Under the pieces are notes generated by a model. The model ran no database searches and was not told the DNA's origin. It worked only from the letters and a program-made list of their open reading frames with translations. From Ruficoccus amylovorans (lineage in GTDB: Bacteria > Verrucomicrobiota > Verrucomicrobiia > Opitutales > Cerasicoccaceae): DNA of 64,000 nucleotides. The translations under genes and the position numbers were made by a program. Each line of letters starts with the position of its first letter. Within the stretch, counting starts at the first letter, position 1. Positions 17,788 through 26,686 of this stretch are shown here, piece after piece. Where the stretch lies: the NCBI RefSeq assembly GCF_014230085.1, contig NZ_JACHVB010000043.1, positions 60,851-124,850 of the forward strand, written 5' to 3'.

Positions 17788-20700
17788 CAGGGTTCTTCAG
17801 CCAGGTTTTTAAAATATTCCTCGACCAGCGAGCGGTACTTGTCCGGTGGTGGGGCCGACTGGCGCTTGTAGTTGACGCGCTCCTCGATCAACTGCTGGCG
17901 CAGGTACTGCTGGAGGATCGTCTGGGCCTGATTGAGCAGGGCGGCGGCTTCGCCGGGAGCGCCCTCGCTGGAGCCTTCGCCACCGCCGGTGGGGGCGGAC
18001 ATGCGCTCGCCCAGCTCGGTCAACTGGTCGTTTTTGAGAATCTTGCCCGCCTGCTGGAGGTCGGTTCCGAGCTTGCCGGCTTGCGGTTGGCCCGATTCGC
18101 TTTCACCGGACTTGCCCTCGCCGGGGCTACCGCCTTTTTGCTCACCCTGAGTCAGGCGCTGTTGCTCTTTGGCCACGCGGTCCATCAGCTTTTGGAGGCT
18201 GGCGGCGGACATGGCGGGGACCTGGTCGCGGGCGTTGCGCAGCCCCTCGGCAAAGGCTTCCAGGCCCTCGGCGGCGTCGCCTTGGAGCTCGCCCGCCTTG
18301 CCGTAGCGTCCATAGAGCAGGGCGTTGGCGGAACGCTGCATGGTGGCGTCGGTGCGGGCCTGGGTGGCCTCGCGGCTGGCGCGGGCAAGTTGCTCCCCGG
18401 CCTGGGGAAAGGCATCGCTCATCTCGACGGCCTGGCGCTGGACCTCGGCCATGAGCCGGGCGTACTCCTCGTTGAGTGCGAGTTGTTCCTCGCGCAGTGC
18501 GCCTTTGGCCTCGCCTTCGCCCCCGGCGGCCTCGGCTTCGCCGCTTGCCTGTGAAGCCCCGGCCTGGCGTCCGGCCAGACTCTCGGCTTGCGCGGCAAGC
18601 TGCCCCATCGCTCCGGCGGCGGCTTGGCGGACTTGTTCGTCGAGCATACCGGCGGCGTTGAGCAGGGACTCGCTGGCACGGGCTCCGGCTTTGGCGGCCT
18701 GGGCGGCTTCGCCGCCTTCCATCGCACCGGAAGCAGCCTGCATGGTGCGCACGGCCTCGGAAATTTCATGCCGGATCTCGGCCATGTCGGCCTCGCCGAT
18801 GAGGGAATCGGCGGCTTCGCGGGCCTCCTGACCGAGCTTCTGCTGGGCCTGGCTGAGCTGGGTGCGTTCGCTTTCGCCGGGGCTGAATCGCTCGGCCCGC
18901 TCGTAACGCTGGTTCTGTGCGGACTGGTCCTCGGCCAGGCGGTTGAGCTTGTCCATCAGCTCGCGCATCTGCTGCATGCTCATGGCGTTCTCACCCTCGC
19001 CGTCCTTGGGTTCGCCCTCGGACTGGGCGTTGGGCTGCTCGGAGGGGCTGCCCTGCCCGCCGCCACCGGAGGGCGGCATGGTGGCCTTGAGAAAGCTCTC
19101 AAGCTGCACGAGGTTGCTCAGGGCCTCCTCCTGAAAGGGAATGGAGGCGGTCAGTCGGTCGGCGTTGATCTCCTCCTCGGCCTCGGCCAGGCGCTTGAGC
19201 GCATTGTTCATCATCAGGAAAAATTCGCCTCCCTCGACCTGCATGAGCAGTTGGCCGATATCGGCCAGCAGGTTGCGTGATTCGGTCTGGACCTTGTTCA
19301 GGTCGGCCCCGAGCTCCTGCCGGGCCTGCGTGCGGGCTTCGCCGTCGAGCAGGCCGGTGCGGTAGGTCTGGCGGATGACGCGCTTCAACTCCACGATGAG
19401 CGCGCGCAGGTCGATTTCTTTCTTTTTGGTCTCATCGCCGCCCTGGGCGTCGCCGGACTCGGGCTCGGGGCGGTCGAGGTCCTTGAGCACCTCGACGAAG
19501 TACAGGTCGCTCTGGGTGACGTTCGGGACCGGTTCGCGGTTATCGGTCACGGTAAAGTAGTACGAGACCACGTCCCCGTGCTCGACCCCGAACTGCGGGA
19601 TATCGAGCTGGGTGAGGAAGTTTCGCTCCAGCAGCGGCTCGCCTTGTCCCCGGGCGGTGAATACCTCGCGGGGGCGGCGGGGCAGGCCCGAGACGGAAAC
19701 GTGCAGCTCGACCCGGGCGATGCCGAAATCGTCCGCCGCGTACAGTTCCAGCGGGAGGATGTTGTCGGGCTGGGCGGTGGTGTCCTGTGCCGGGTCCACC
19801 ACGTCGGCCACGGGCGGCTCGTCCGGGGTCACGTCGATCTGATAAGTCTCGGTGACGGCCTTGCGGTCCTCGACGTTGACCAGGGTGAGCTGGTAGTCGG
19901 TGTCTTTGGTCGCGGTAAAGCTGATGCTGCCCTCGAAGGGGAGGGTTTCCTCGCCCAGGCGCAAGGAGGTGCGGGTGCGTGGAGTGGTCTCGACGGTGAG
20001 TGTGACGGCGGTTCCCTCGACCGGGAACAGGTCCAGCAGCTTCGAGAACTCCAGCGTCTCGCGCCGGGTGTAGGCGGGCGGTTCGAGGTGGATTTTGACC
20101 GCTTCGAGCCGGGGCGGGTCGTAAACCGTCACCGTGTAGGCGGGCGAGCGCAGCGAGGAGGTCTCGACCCGGTAGGCCGTGTCTTCCTGCAAGTCAAAGA
20201 GCGTGAACTGCCCGTTGCCCTGCTCGTCGAGCATCATCGGGTAGCGTACGTCGCGGCCGTTTTCGCGTAAAACAATGTGCGGATCGCGCTCCCAGCGGTT
20301 GATTTTCGCGGTGATGGTGAGATCCGAGCCGCGCGGGGCTTCGGCGTCGCCGGGCTCGACGAGGAGACCGGTGGGCTGGCCGCTGAGCCGGTCGCGCTGG
20401 TGGTAGCTGGCTTTGCTGTAGAGGCTGCTCTGCTGGCTGGCCTGAAACAGCATAAAAGCCGCGATCACGATAAAGACCGCCGCCAGCGGGTGCAGCCGCC
20501 GGGGCAGGGTGGCGGTCCGGAAAACAATGGCCTCCGTATCGCGCTCGACCTGACGGATAAGGGCCTCCTCCAGCGGGTTAAAGGGCGCACCCCGTTCCAG
20601 GATTTCGACGGCGGTGGTGAGGTTTTCCCGCAACTCGGGGTGACGGCGCTCGACCAGCCGGGCCAGCATGGCAACCGTCGGTCGGCGGCGCAGGATGACA

Positions 20701-20918
20701 AGGATGCCCCCCACGAATGTCACGCCTGCCACCAGCGTGAGCACGTTGAAAAAGAGCCACGCGGTACGCTCCTGCCAGGGGGCGGCGTACACATCCAGCC
20801 CCGACCCGGCGAGCACGGCCAGGCTGAAAGCGCCCAGCAGGCTGAACACGAACAGCACCAGCATGAGCACCAGCAGCATTTTGCGCTGGAATTGTAGCTT
20901 GTGGTAAAACTCAGGCAT
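17787..20918 (-). CDS. DUF4175-like membrane protein with a long coiled coil
   Basis: A 1043-residue protein. There are two N-terminal membrane helices (MLLVLMLVLFVFSLLGAFSL; LVAGVTFVGGILVIL) and a third near residue 150 (AVFIVIAAFMLFQ). Beta-sandwich repeats follow, including 'YTRRETLEFSKLLDLFPVEG', which resemble the DUF4175/TIGR02302 group. The C-terminal half is rich in Gln, Glu and Ala with heptad spacing, interrupted by Gly/Ser/Gln linkers, as in a long coiled coil in the periplasm. No catalytic motif is visible. It overlaps the BatA/VWA gene by eight bases and its stop shares a base with the next start, so it is central to the operon. Confidence 0.75.
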   Translation of the reverse strand: MPEFYHKLQFQRKMLLVLMLVLFVFSLLGAFSLAVLAGSGLDVYAAPWQERTAWLFFNVLTLVAGVTFVGGILVILRRRPTVAMLARLVERRHPELRENLTTAVEILERGAPFNPLEEALIRQVERDTEAIVFRTATLPRRLHPLAAVFIVIAAFMLFQASQQSSLYSKASYHQRDRLSGQPTGLLVEPGDAEAPRGSDLTITAKINRWERDPHIVLRENGRDVRYPMMLDEQGNGQFTLFDLQEDTAYRVETSSLRSPAYTVTVYDPPRLEAVKIHLEPPAYTRRETLEFSKLLDLFPVEGTAVTLTVETTPRTRTSLRLGEETLPFEGSISFTATKDTDYQLTLVNVEDRKAVTETYQIDVTPDEPPVADVVDPAQDTTAQPDNILPLELYAADDFGIARVELHVSVSGLPRRPREVFTARGQGEPLLERNFLTQLDIPQFGVEHGDVVSYYFTVTDNREPVPNVTQSDLYFVEVLKDLDRPEPESGDAQGGDETKKKEIDLRALIVELKRVIRQTYRTGLLDGEARTQARQELGADLNKVQTESRNLLADIGQLLMQVEGGEFFLMMNNALKRLAEAEEEINADRLTASIPFQEEALSNLVQLESFLKATMPPSGGGGQGSPSEQPNAQSEGEPKDGEGENAMSMQQMRELMDKLNRLAEDQSAQNQRYERAERFSPGESERTQLSQAQQKLGQEAREAADSLIGEADMAEIRHEISEAVRTMQAASGAMEGGEAAQAAKAGARASESLLNAAGMLDEQVRQAAAGAMGQLAAQAESLAGRQAGASQASGEAEAAGGEGEAKGALREEQLALNEEYARLMAEVQRQAVEMSDAFPQAGEQLARASREATQARTDATMQRSANALLYGRYGKAGELQGDAAEGLEAFAEGLRNARDQVPAMSAASLQKLMDRVAKEQQRLTQGEQKGGSPGEGKSGESESGQPQAGKLGTDLQQAGKILKNDQLTELGERMSAPTGGGEGSSEGAPGEAAALLNQAQTILQQYLRQQLIEERVNYKRQSAPPPDKYRSLVEEYFKNLAEEP

Positions 20919-22890
20919 GGGCGGCCTTTCCCTGGGGGCGTCGTCGGCGCGGCGCGGCCAGCAGTAGCTCTGCCAACAGGCACAGGAGCGCCCCGGCAGC
21001 CAGCCACGGCCAGAGAGAAATCCGCCCGGCTACGCCCTCACCTGCGGGTGCGGCGGCGGAAGGACTGGCGTTGGCGGCGGGACTGCTCATGAGGGCGCGG
21101 ACATCGCTGAGCATGGTGGACTGGTTGATCGACTCGCTGCGGGCGACGTTGACCTGGATCATGTGCGGCCCGAGTGCGGTCACGCCCGGCTCGGCGCTGA
21201 CGACGGGGGCGACGGCTCCGGGCGGGAGCGGGAAATCGGCGGGCAGCGGCTCGTCCACGGTGAGGCGGATCACGGTGTCGTCGGCCTTGACGGCCTGGGC
21301 CAGCGTCTCCCGCAGCACGGGCAGGAAGGCGTTGCGCAGGGGCAGGTCGCTCCAGCGGGCGTCCAGGCTCAGGGCGCTGATCAGCAGCTCACCCTTGCCG
21401 TAGGTCTCGCGCAGCAGCAGCGGGTCGCCGCCTTCGGTGGCCAGCAGGACGGTGGCGTTGGCGTCGGGCTGGAGTTTCACGTACTGGTAAATCTCGGCCA
21501 GATAAAGGTCGCGGGCGGAGTCGCCGGTAAAAACCTCCGCCAGCGGGCTGCCGGGCTCAAGCGTGGCGATGCGGAAGGGGTCGCGCTGGTCGCGATTACG
21601 GCCCGGTACGCCGAGAAAAGCCGTCTTCGTCAGCCCGGACTCGCGCAGGAGCCGGAACTGCCGGGAAGCAGCTTGCCCCGGCGTGATGAGCGCCACGCCG
21701 CCCCCGGCCACGTAGTCACGGAGCAGTTCGAGCTGCACCTCGTCGAGGTAAGCGGTGGTGGCGGGCAGGTAGAGCACGTCGATCAGGTCGGCCACGGCCG
21801 AGAAATTAAAGTCCGGGGCCGCGCCGTTGACGGTGAAGGCAGGGGGCATGTTCTCGCCGCTGGCGCTGAGCGCCTTCTGGACAAAGGCCACCTCCTCCAG
21901 TTTCTCCTGCTCCTGGGGGCCGGGCAACAGGGCTACGACCTGTGCGGGGGCGGGCGCGCCGAGCCAGACGGCGAAGCGGTTGTCCCCGGCGTAGGCGTCG
22001 TCGGGCAGGGTGATTTCGCCCGACTGGTCCTCGGGCTGATCGATTAAAAAGGCCACGGTCTGCGTCTGGCCGGGGGCAAAGGAAAGGGCTTGCGAATCCG
22101 TCTTACCGTCGTGGAGTAACCCAATAGTGACATTCTGTCCGGTTTCGGCGTCATTGCGGACGCGGGCCATCACACGCAGGCGTCCGCCGGGGGCGGGGTA
22201 AGCGCGGGCGTCGAGAATGGCGAGGTTGGGCCGGTTGAAGTCGCCCACCTGGATGGCTTCGACTTCGACCCCCTCGTCGAGCCGGGGCCAGGCCGGGCTC
22301 TGCCAGGTGCTTTGCTGGAAGTCGCTGATCAGGATAAGCTTGCGGGGGCCGTCGGGGCCGAGTTCGCGCAGGGCGGCCTCAATGGCCGGGGCCGGGTTGC
22401 CGGTTCGCTCGCCCGGCGGGAGGTCGGCCACGATCTGCTCCAGTGTCCGGGCGGGGGAGCCGACGGGGACGGTGGCGAGCACCTCGTCGTCAAAGATGAC
22501 CAGTCCGGTCGGGTTGCCGGTGTCGGCGAGGGATTTGACGGCCTTTTGGGCTTCTTCCCAGCTCCCCCAGCCGTGCATGCTGGCCGAGGCATCGAGCACG
22601 ATGACGGTGCGCTCCTCCCCGGTCGCGGCCAGCGGGGAATCCGCCGGGGGCGTCCAGACTGGTTGGGCCAGCGCCAGCACCGCAAGCGCTATGAAAAACA
22701 GCCGCAACAGGAGCAGGAGCAGGTCACGCAGGCTGCGACGCTTGTCGCGCGGAAGCTGTGAGGGGCCGATGAAGCGGACCGAGGGGAAGCGCAGGGGCCG
22801 GGCGCGGGCGCGATTGACCAGATGGGCCAGCAACGGCAGGGCGAGGCCGGCCAGCGCGACGAGCAACAGCGATTGTCCGAAGCCGAGCAT
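20911..22890 (-). CDS. BatA-type membrane protein with a VWA domain
   Basis: A 659-residue protein. The N-terminus matches the BatA ('aerotolerance regulator N-terminal') domain: helix 'LLLVALAGLALPLLAHLVNR', then 'LRFPSVRFI', then a second helix 'LLLLLLRLFFIALAVLALAQ'. A VWA domain follows with a complete metal-ion site start, 'VIVLDASASMHGWGSW' (DxSxS). The centre contains a GATase-like unit ('LLRDYVAGGGVALITPGQAA'). The C-terminus is one membrane helix and a basic tail (LWPWLAAGALLCLLAELLLA then APRRRR). VWA proteins of this kind are the usual partners of MoxR ATPases. It starts three bases after the DUF58 gene ends. Confidence 0.88.
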   Translation of the reverse strand: MLGFGQSLLLVALAGLALPLLAHLVNRARARPLRFPSVRFIGPSQLPRDKRRSLRDLLLLLLRLFFIALAVLALAQPVWTPPADSPLAATGEERTVIVLDASASMHGWGSWEEAQKAVKSLADTGNPTGLVIFDDEVLATVPVGSPARTLEQIVADLPPGERTGNPAPAIEAALRELGPDGPRKLILISDFQQSTWQSPAWPRLDEGVEVEAIQVGDFNRPNLAILDARAYPAPGGRLRVMARVRNDAETGQNVTIGLLHDGKTDSQALSFAPGQTQTVAFLIDQPEDQSGEITLPDDAYAGDNRFAVWLGAPAPAQVVALLPGPQEQEKLEEVAFVQKALSASGENMPPAFTVNGAAPDFNFSAVADLIDVLYLPATTAYLDEVQLELLRDYVAGGGVALITPGQAASRQFRLLRESGLTKTAFLGVPGRNRDQRDPFRIATLEPGSPLAEVFTGDSARDLYLAEIYQYVKLQPDANATVLLATEGGDPLLLRETYGKGELLISALSLDARWSDLPLRNAFLPVLRETLAQAVKADDTVIRLTVDEPLPADFPLPPGAVAPVVSAEPGVTALGPHMIQVNVARSESINQSTMLSDVRALMSSPAANASPSAAAPAGEGVAGRISLWPWLAAGALLCLLAELLLAAPRRRRPQGKAAHA

Positions 22891-22893
22891 GCC

Positions 22894-23796
22894 TTAGCGC
22901 AGAGCCTCCCGGTGATGCAGGTAGCGGGCGAGCGCGTACCCGAGGGATTCGTCCGTGGTCAGGCGCAGCAGGTCCACCTGCGAGCGCGTGAAGCCGTCCC
23001 GAAGTTTGTTCATGAAGTCACTCATTTGTGACTTGTAGCCGTCGCGGGTGGTTTCCGCCCAGGAAATGATTTCGCGCCCGGACTCGATGTCGTGGAAACG
23101 GGCCACGCCCTCGATGGGCAGGTCGAGTTCGTCGGAGTCGAGCACCTGGACGGCGAGTGTGTCGCAGTGTCGCAGGCGGAACCGTTTGAGGTGTTCGGGC
23201 AAGAGGTTTTCGGCCTCCAGCATGTCGGAAATGTAAATGACGATACTACGCTGGCGCAGTTGATTACCAAAAGTTTGCAGCATAGCGTCGTGGTCGGCGG
23301 GGCCAGCCGGTCGCAGGCGGGTGAGGGCCTGGAGGACGCGGTCGAGCTGGCCGGTGCGGTGGCCCGGCGGGACGACTTCCTGCAAGGTGTCTCCGTAAGC
23401 GAACAGGCCGACGTTGTCGCCCTGGCGGACGGCCATGTAGGCGAGGCAGGCGGCGGTCATGCAGGCGTAGTGAAGCTTCGTGCAGGCGGCGCGTTCCCCC
23501 CGGTAGTCCATCGAGGCCGAGGTGTCGAGGACGAGCTGGAGGTTCATGTTTGTCTCCTCCTGGTAAACCTTGGTGTAGAGCCGGTCGGTGCGGGCGAGCA
23601 GCTTCCAGTCGAGGTACTTCAAATCCGCACCGGGGGTGTAGTCGCGGTACTGGAGGAACTCCGTCCCGAAGCCGTGGAAAAGGCTGCGGTGCATGCCGGA
23701 GAGAAAGCCCTCGACCGCCGTACGCGAGAGCAGGGCGTAGTTGCCCAACTGTGCCAGGTGGGCGGGATCGAGCAGGTCGTGAACGCTGGGCGGCAT
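22894..23796 (-). CDS. DUF58-domain protein
   Basis: A 300-residue cytoplasmic protein matching DUF58. Family signatures are visible: 'FLSGMHRSLFHGFGTEFLQYRDYTPGADLKYLDWKLLARTDRLYTKVYQEE', where 'G.EF...R.Y.PGD..R.IDWk..AR' is the classic pattern, followed by a VWA-like 'LVLDTSASMDYRG'. Family members sit beside MoxR ATPases and are proposed to be their adaptors or substrates. It is the second gene of the operon, 82 bp after the MoxR gene. Confidence 0.93.
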   Translation of the reverse strand: MPPSVHDLLDPAHLAQLGNYALLSRTAVEGFLSGMHRSLFHGFGTEFLQYRDYTPGADLKYLDWKLLARTDRLYTKVYQEETNMNLQLVLDTSASMDYRGERAACTKLHYACMTAACLAYMAVRQGDNVGLFAYGDTLQEVVPPGHRTGQLDRVLQALTRLRPAGPADHDAMLQTFGNQLRQRSIVIYISDMLEAENLLPEHLKRFRLRHCDTLAVQVLDSDELDLPIEGVARFHDIESGREIISWAETTRDGYKSQMSDFMNKLRDGFTRSQVDLLRLTTDESLGYALARYLHHREALR

Positions 23797-23878
23797 GAAG
23801 CGGGCCGAAGGGCTTAGGGCCGGTGGGAGAAAGGACGCATCCGGGTTCGTTTTTGGTAAGGGCGGCAGCCGCGCGGTG

Positions 23879-24883
23879 CTAGCTCTTGAGGGTGGCGAGG
23901 ATGTCCTCGATCAAACGGTCGGAGGTGACGCCCTCGGCCTCGGCGTGGAAATTCGGGATGAGACGGTGGCGCAGAACAGGCGAGGCCAGGGCGCGAATGT
24001 CGTCGATGGAAACCGCGTAGCGACCATCGAGCAGCGCGCGGGCCTTGCCAGCGAGCACGAGCGCCTGCGAGGCGCGGGAACCGGCCCCCCACTTGATTTT
24101 CTCGCGGGCGATGGGCAGGCAGTCCGGATGGCTCGGGCGGGTGGCGGCGGTCACGCGCACGGCGTAGCGGACGACTTCCTCGGCCACGGGCACGGAGCGG
24201 ACAAGCTTTTGCAGCTCAAGGATTTCCTCCGCCGTGAAGACTGCCGCCGGGCCTTTGCCGCGCGGGGCGGTGGTGGCGGCGACCATAGCGACTTCCTTTT
24301 CCAGTGGCAGGTAGTCGATGCGGATGTTTAGAAGAAAACGGTCAAGCTGCGCCTCGGGGAGCGGATAGGTACCCTCCAGTTCGATTGGGTTCTGAGTGGC
24401 GAGGACGAAAAACGGGGGCTGAAGCTTGTGAGTTTGTCCCGCAGCGGTGACTTGGCGCTCCTCCATCGCTTCGAGCAGGGCGGCTTGAGTCTTTGGCGGG
24501 GTGCGGTTGATTTCGTCGGCCAGCAGGATGTTGGCGAAGACCGGGCCGGGGACGAAGCGGAAGTTGCGCTTGCCGGTGGCGGGGTCTTCTTCGACCACCT
24601 CGGTGCCGAAGATGTCGGCGGGCATGAGGTCGGGGGTGAACTGGATGCGCTTGAAGCTGAGCGAAAAGGTCTCGGCGATGCTGCGCACGAGCAGGGTCTT
24701 ACCCAGGCCCGGGACGCCGGTGAGCAGAACGTGCCCGGCGGAGAGCAGGCTGATCACGATTTGCTCGATGGCGTCCTCCTGCCCGATGACGGTACGGTTG
24801 AGTTCTTCGAAAAGGCGTTGGCGGGCATCTTTGACGCGGGCGACGATCTCCTCGCCGCTGACGGGCTGGCTGGTCTCAGGCAT
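23879..24883 (-). CDS. MoxR-family AAA+ ATPase
   Basis: A 334-residue cytoplasmic AAA+ ATPase. Walker A is GVPGLGKT at residues 56-63 and Walker B is 'ILLADEINR'. The sensor region 'VLATQNPIELEGTYPLPEAQLDRFL' is diagnostic for the MoxR family. Such ATPases act as chaperones that help mature or activate VWA-domain proteins, which are encoded directly downstream. I chose the ATG at 24883 (MPETSQ...), which aligns with other MoxR proteins; an upstream TTG at 24934 would add 17 atypical residues. It is the first gene of the ten-gene operon, so the operon promoter lies between 24884 and about 25090. A weak TTGACC/AACATT pair (24977-24949) is the only candidate I see. Confidence 0.95.
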   Translation of the reverse strand: MPETSQPVSGEEIVARVKDARQRLFEELNRTVIGQEDAIEQIVISLLSAGHVLLTGVPGLGKTLLVRSIAETFSLSFKRIQFTPDLMPADIFGTEVVEEDPATGKRNFRFVPGPVFANILLADEINRTPPKTQAALLEAMEERQVTAAGQTHKLQPPFFVLATQNPIELEGTYPLPEAQLDRFLLNIRIDYLPLEKEVAMVAATTAPRGKGPAAVFTAEEILELQKLVRSVPVAEEVVRYAVRVTAATRPSHPDCLPIAREKIKWGAGSRASQALVLAGKARALLDGRYAVSIDDIRALASPVLRHRLIPNFHAEAEGVTSDRLIEDILATLKS

Positions 24884-25092
24884 AATGGGTGGTAAAATGT
24901 GCGGGAAAGCGGCGTGCTTTTCCTGTCGGGACAAACTTGTGAGAGGGAAATGTTCACAATTGTTCCCTTTCGGTCAAAAGGCAAGGCCGTTACAGGGATC
25001 AGCCGGTGGATAACTCTGTGAATATCTGAATTGTACGCCGCAAGGAATGACCGGGGATCCGCGGCGAATTAATAATTCGTCCCCTCGGAACA

Positions 25093-25123
25093 CAAAACAG
25101 CCGCCCGGTAACCCGGACGGCTG
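25093..25123 (-). terminator. Rho-independent terminator
   Basis: Read on the minus strand, CAGCCG..CCGG pairs with CCGG..CGGCTG around a TTA loop and runs into TTTTG. It lies 40 bp after the stop of the small 97-residue gene and separates it from the MoxR operon, which must therefore have its own promoter. Confidence 0.8.
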
Positions 25124-25163
25124 CATATGCATACCTGAATAGGTTTCTATTCGCTACCGGAAA

Positions 25164-25457
25164 TCATGCCTGTAACTCCATGATTTCCGAAAATATTGTC
25201 ATCGTCAGCATCTCCTCGGCATACTCCTGAAAATCCTCGTCGGCCACGTGCTCGGAAGTGGAGAGGAGTGCGAGGACCATGGCGGCCCGGCGCTTGAGGC
25301 GGTCTTCCACGTAAGACTCCGGGTAATTGGGCAGGTGGATGAGGCTGAGCGCGTCCTTGATCACATCGCCCGCCAGTCGGGAAAACTCCTTGTGCCGATC
25401 CGGATTGGATTCGCCGAGCGGCAAGGCGGCATCATTGGTGAGAGTTGCGGTTTTCAT
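25164..25457 (-). CDS. Small hypothetical protein
   Basis: A 97-residue, probably cytoplasmic protein that I cannot assign. It is mainly helical and acidic toward the end ('EDFQEYAEEMLTMTIFSEIM'), with no membrane helix, metal site or DNA-binding motif. It has its own terminator at 25093-25123 and lies back to back with the IclR regulator, with a 200-bp AT-richer gap between them. The reading frame is well bounded and its codon use is like that of the neighbours, so I think it is a real gene. Confidence 0.6.
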   Translation of the reverse strand: MKTATLTNDAALPLGESNPDRHKEFSRLAGDVIKDALSLIHLPNYPESYVEDRLKRRAAMVLALLSTSEHVADEDFQEYAEEMLTMTIFSEIMELQA

Positions 25458-25630
25458 GACAGGGGCGGGTGAAGTATGTGCTTATCATCGCATAAAGCGT
25501 GGCTTTTACCCATCGGGTGAATCCTGTATTTTTCCAAAAACGTGAAAAAGATCCGGAAACAAAAAAACGGGTTCCGGCTGAAGGGGAGGCAGTGGCAGGA
25601 AGAATGGTTTTAGACTGGAACCGACTATTC

Positions 25631-25649
25631 TTTTGCTATAGCTGAATTT
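25631..25649. promoter_or_regulatory. Putative IclR operator, site a (autoregulation)
   Basis: TTTTGCTATAGCTGAATTT, with the core TTGCTATAGC about 15 bp before the IclR start codon. It is the first of seven related pseudo-palindromes in this locus, with consensus TTKCWWWWWTAGCAA read on the other strand. Its position over the leader of the regulator gene suggests self-control. Function is inferred. Confidence 0.55.
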
Positions 25650-25657
25650 ATTAACTC

Positions 25658-26368
25658 ATGGGAACGTTACCCAAACAACCGAACAAGAGCTTAATCGACG
25701 GCATCCGCTGCCTGCAGGAAGTCCTGAGCCGGTCAACCCCGGTGGGCGTGGCCCAGGTGGCCTCGGAACTCGGCATGGAAGCCACCCGTGTGCACCGCAT
25801 CCTGCGCACGCTGTCGGCCTCCGGCATGCTGCGCTGGACGGAGAAGCGCAAGTACGCGCCCGGCCCTGCCGTTCCTGTGCTGGCGACGCAGACTATGCAC
25901 GCCTCAGGCTTTTACAAGGCCATCGGCCCGATGGCCAAGCTGCACAAGGATTTGAACATGATTACCGCGATGGGCCTGCTGTGGAATCGCTCGGTCTCGT
26001 ACCTCTACCACGCCGAGCCCGACCAGCCATTGATCAGCGCCATCAGCAGCTTCGATGTCTGGCCCGCGACGACCTCCGGACTGGGAGTGGCGCTCCTGGC
26101 CTTGCAATCGGACGAGGAGGTGAGCGAACTCTACGAGGGCCGTGAAATCCCCTTTTACGATTCGCTTCCGCATCTGCTGGAGACGCTCGCCCGCGTGCGC
26201 GAGTGCGGCTACGCCGTCCACGACAACACGCTCGCCATCAGCATCGACGATGTGTTTCAGGCTGCCATTGGTTTCAGTTCGCCCAAGGTTTCGCCCAGCT
26301 CGGCCAGCAAGTACGTTCCCCGGCTCATCCAGTGCAAGGAGGAGATCCTCAAGGAGCTGCATGGCTGA
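25658..26368 (+). CDS. IclR-family transcriptional regulator
   Basis: A 236-residue DNA-binding regulator. The N-terminal winged helix spans about residues 12-65: 'SLIDGIRCLQEVLSRSTPVG' leads to the recognition region 'VASELGMEATRVHRILRTLS' and wing 'GMLRWTEKRKYAPGP'. The rest is the IclR effector domain, including 'GLGVALLALQSDEEVSELY' and 'VRECGYAVHDNTLAISIDDVFQAAIG', where small sugar acids or other metabolites bind. IclR proteins such as KdgR commonly control polysaccharide or uronate use. The genes downstream are beta-helix carbohydrate enzymes, and matching palindromes lie before most of them, so it is the likely local regulator, probably a repressor. Confidence 0.92.
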   Translation: MGTLPKQPNKSLIDGIRCLQEVLSRSTPVGVAQVASELGMEATRVHRILRTLSASGMLRWTEKRKYAPGPAVPVLATQTMHASGFYKAIGPMAKLHKDLNMITAMGLLWNRSVSYLYHAEPDQPLISAISSFDVWPATTSGLGVALLALQSDEEVSELYEGREIPFYDSLPHLLETLARVRECGYAVHDNTLAISIDDVFQAAIGFSSPKVSPSSASKYVPRLIQCKEEILKELHG

Positions 26369-26686
26369 GTAAGAGGATTGGCCGTAGAGGGGACAATACA
26401 ACGGACGCGGAGAGTGCATATCTTCGCGTTTTTGTTGTAAGCCGTTATTATACAACGATGCTTCCTTTAGGGACAGGTGGCGCTGCTGCTTGGTCCGAGA
26501 CATGTTTTGCTTATTTCTGGGGGGTTTTTGGCGCGGAGAAAAACTCATTAAATTTCAATAATAGCAAAAAGTGTTGCAATGTTGGCGCAGCCCGGTAGGG
26601 TACGTTCTATCCTTTAACTCCCGTCCATGGAAATGGGATGGGGGTGTTTGAAACCGCTTGTTATTAACCCTACCGTTGTTGACCCG
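26369..26686. other. Promoter region of the first beta-helix gene
   Basis: This 318-bp gap has no believable gene. Its only clear signal is operator site b at 26550-26569. After it, TTGCAA (26574) and a TAGGGT-like hexamer about 16 bases later could be a weak promoter reading into the beta-helix gene. Confidence 0.5.
26550..26569. promoter_or_regulatory. Putative IclR operator, site b
   Basis: AAATTTCAATAATAGCAAAA, about 120 bp before the first beta-helix gene. It is almost identical over 20 bases to site f (TAAATTTCTATAATAGCAAA), 10 kb away. Confidence 0.6.

Noticed and set aside
24884..24934. TTG start giving a longer MoxR protein
   Set aside because: The extra 17 residues do not resemble MoxR N-termini, and the ATG at 24883 gives the family's normal start.
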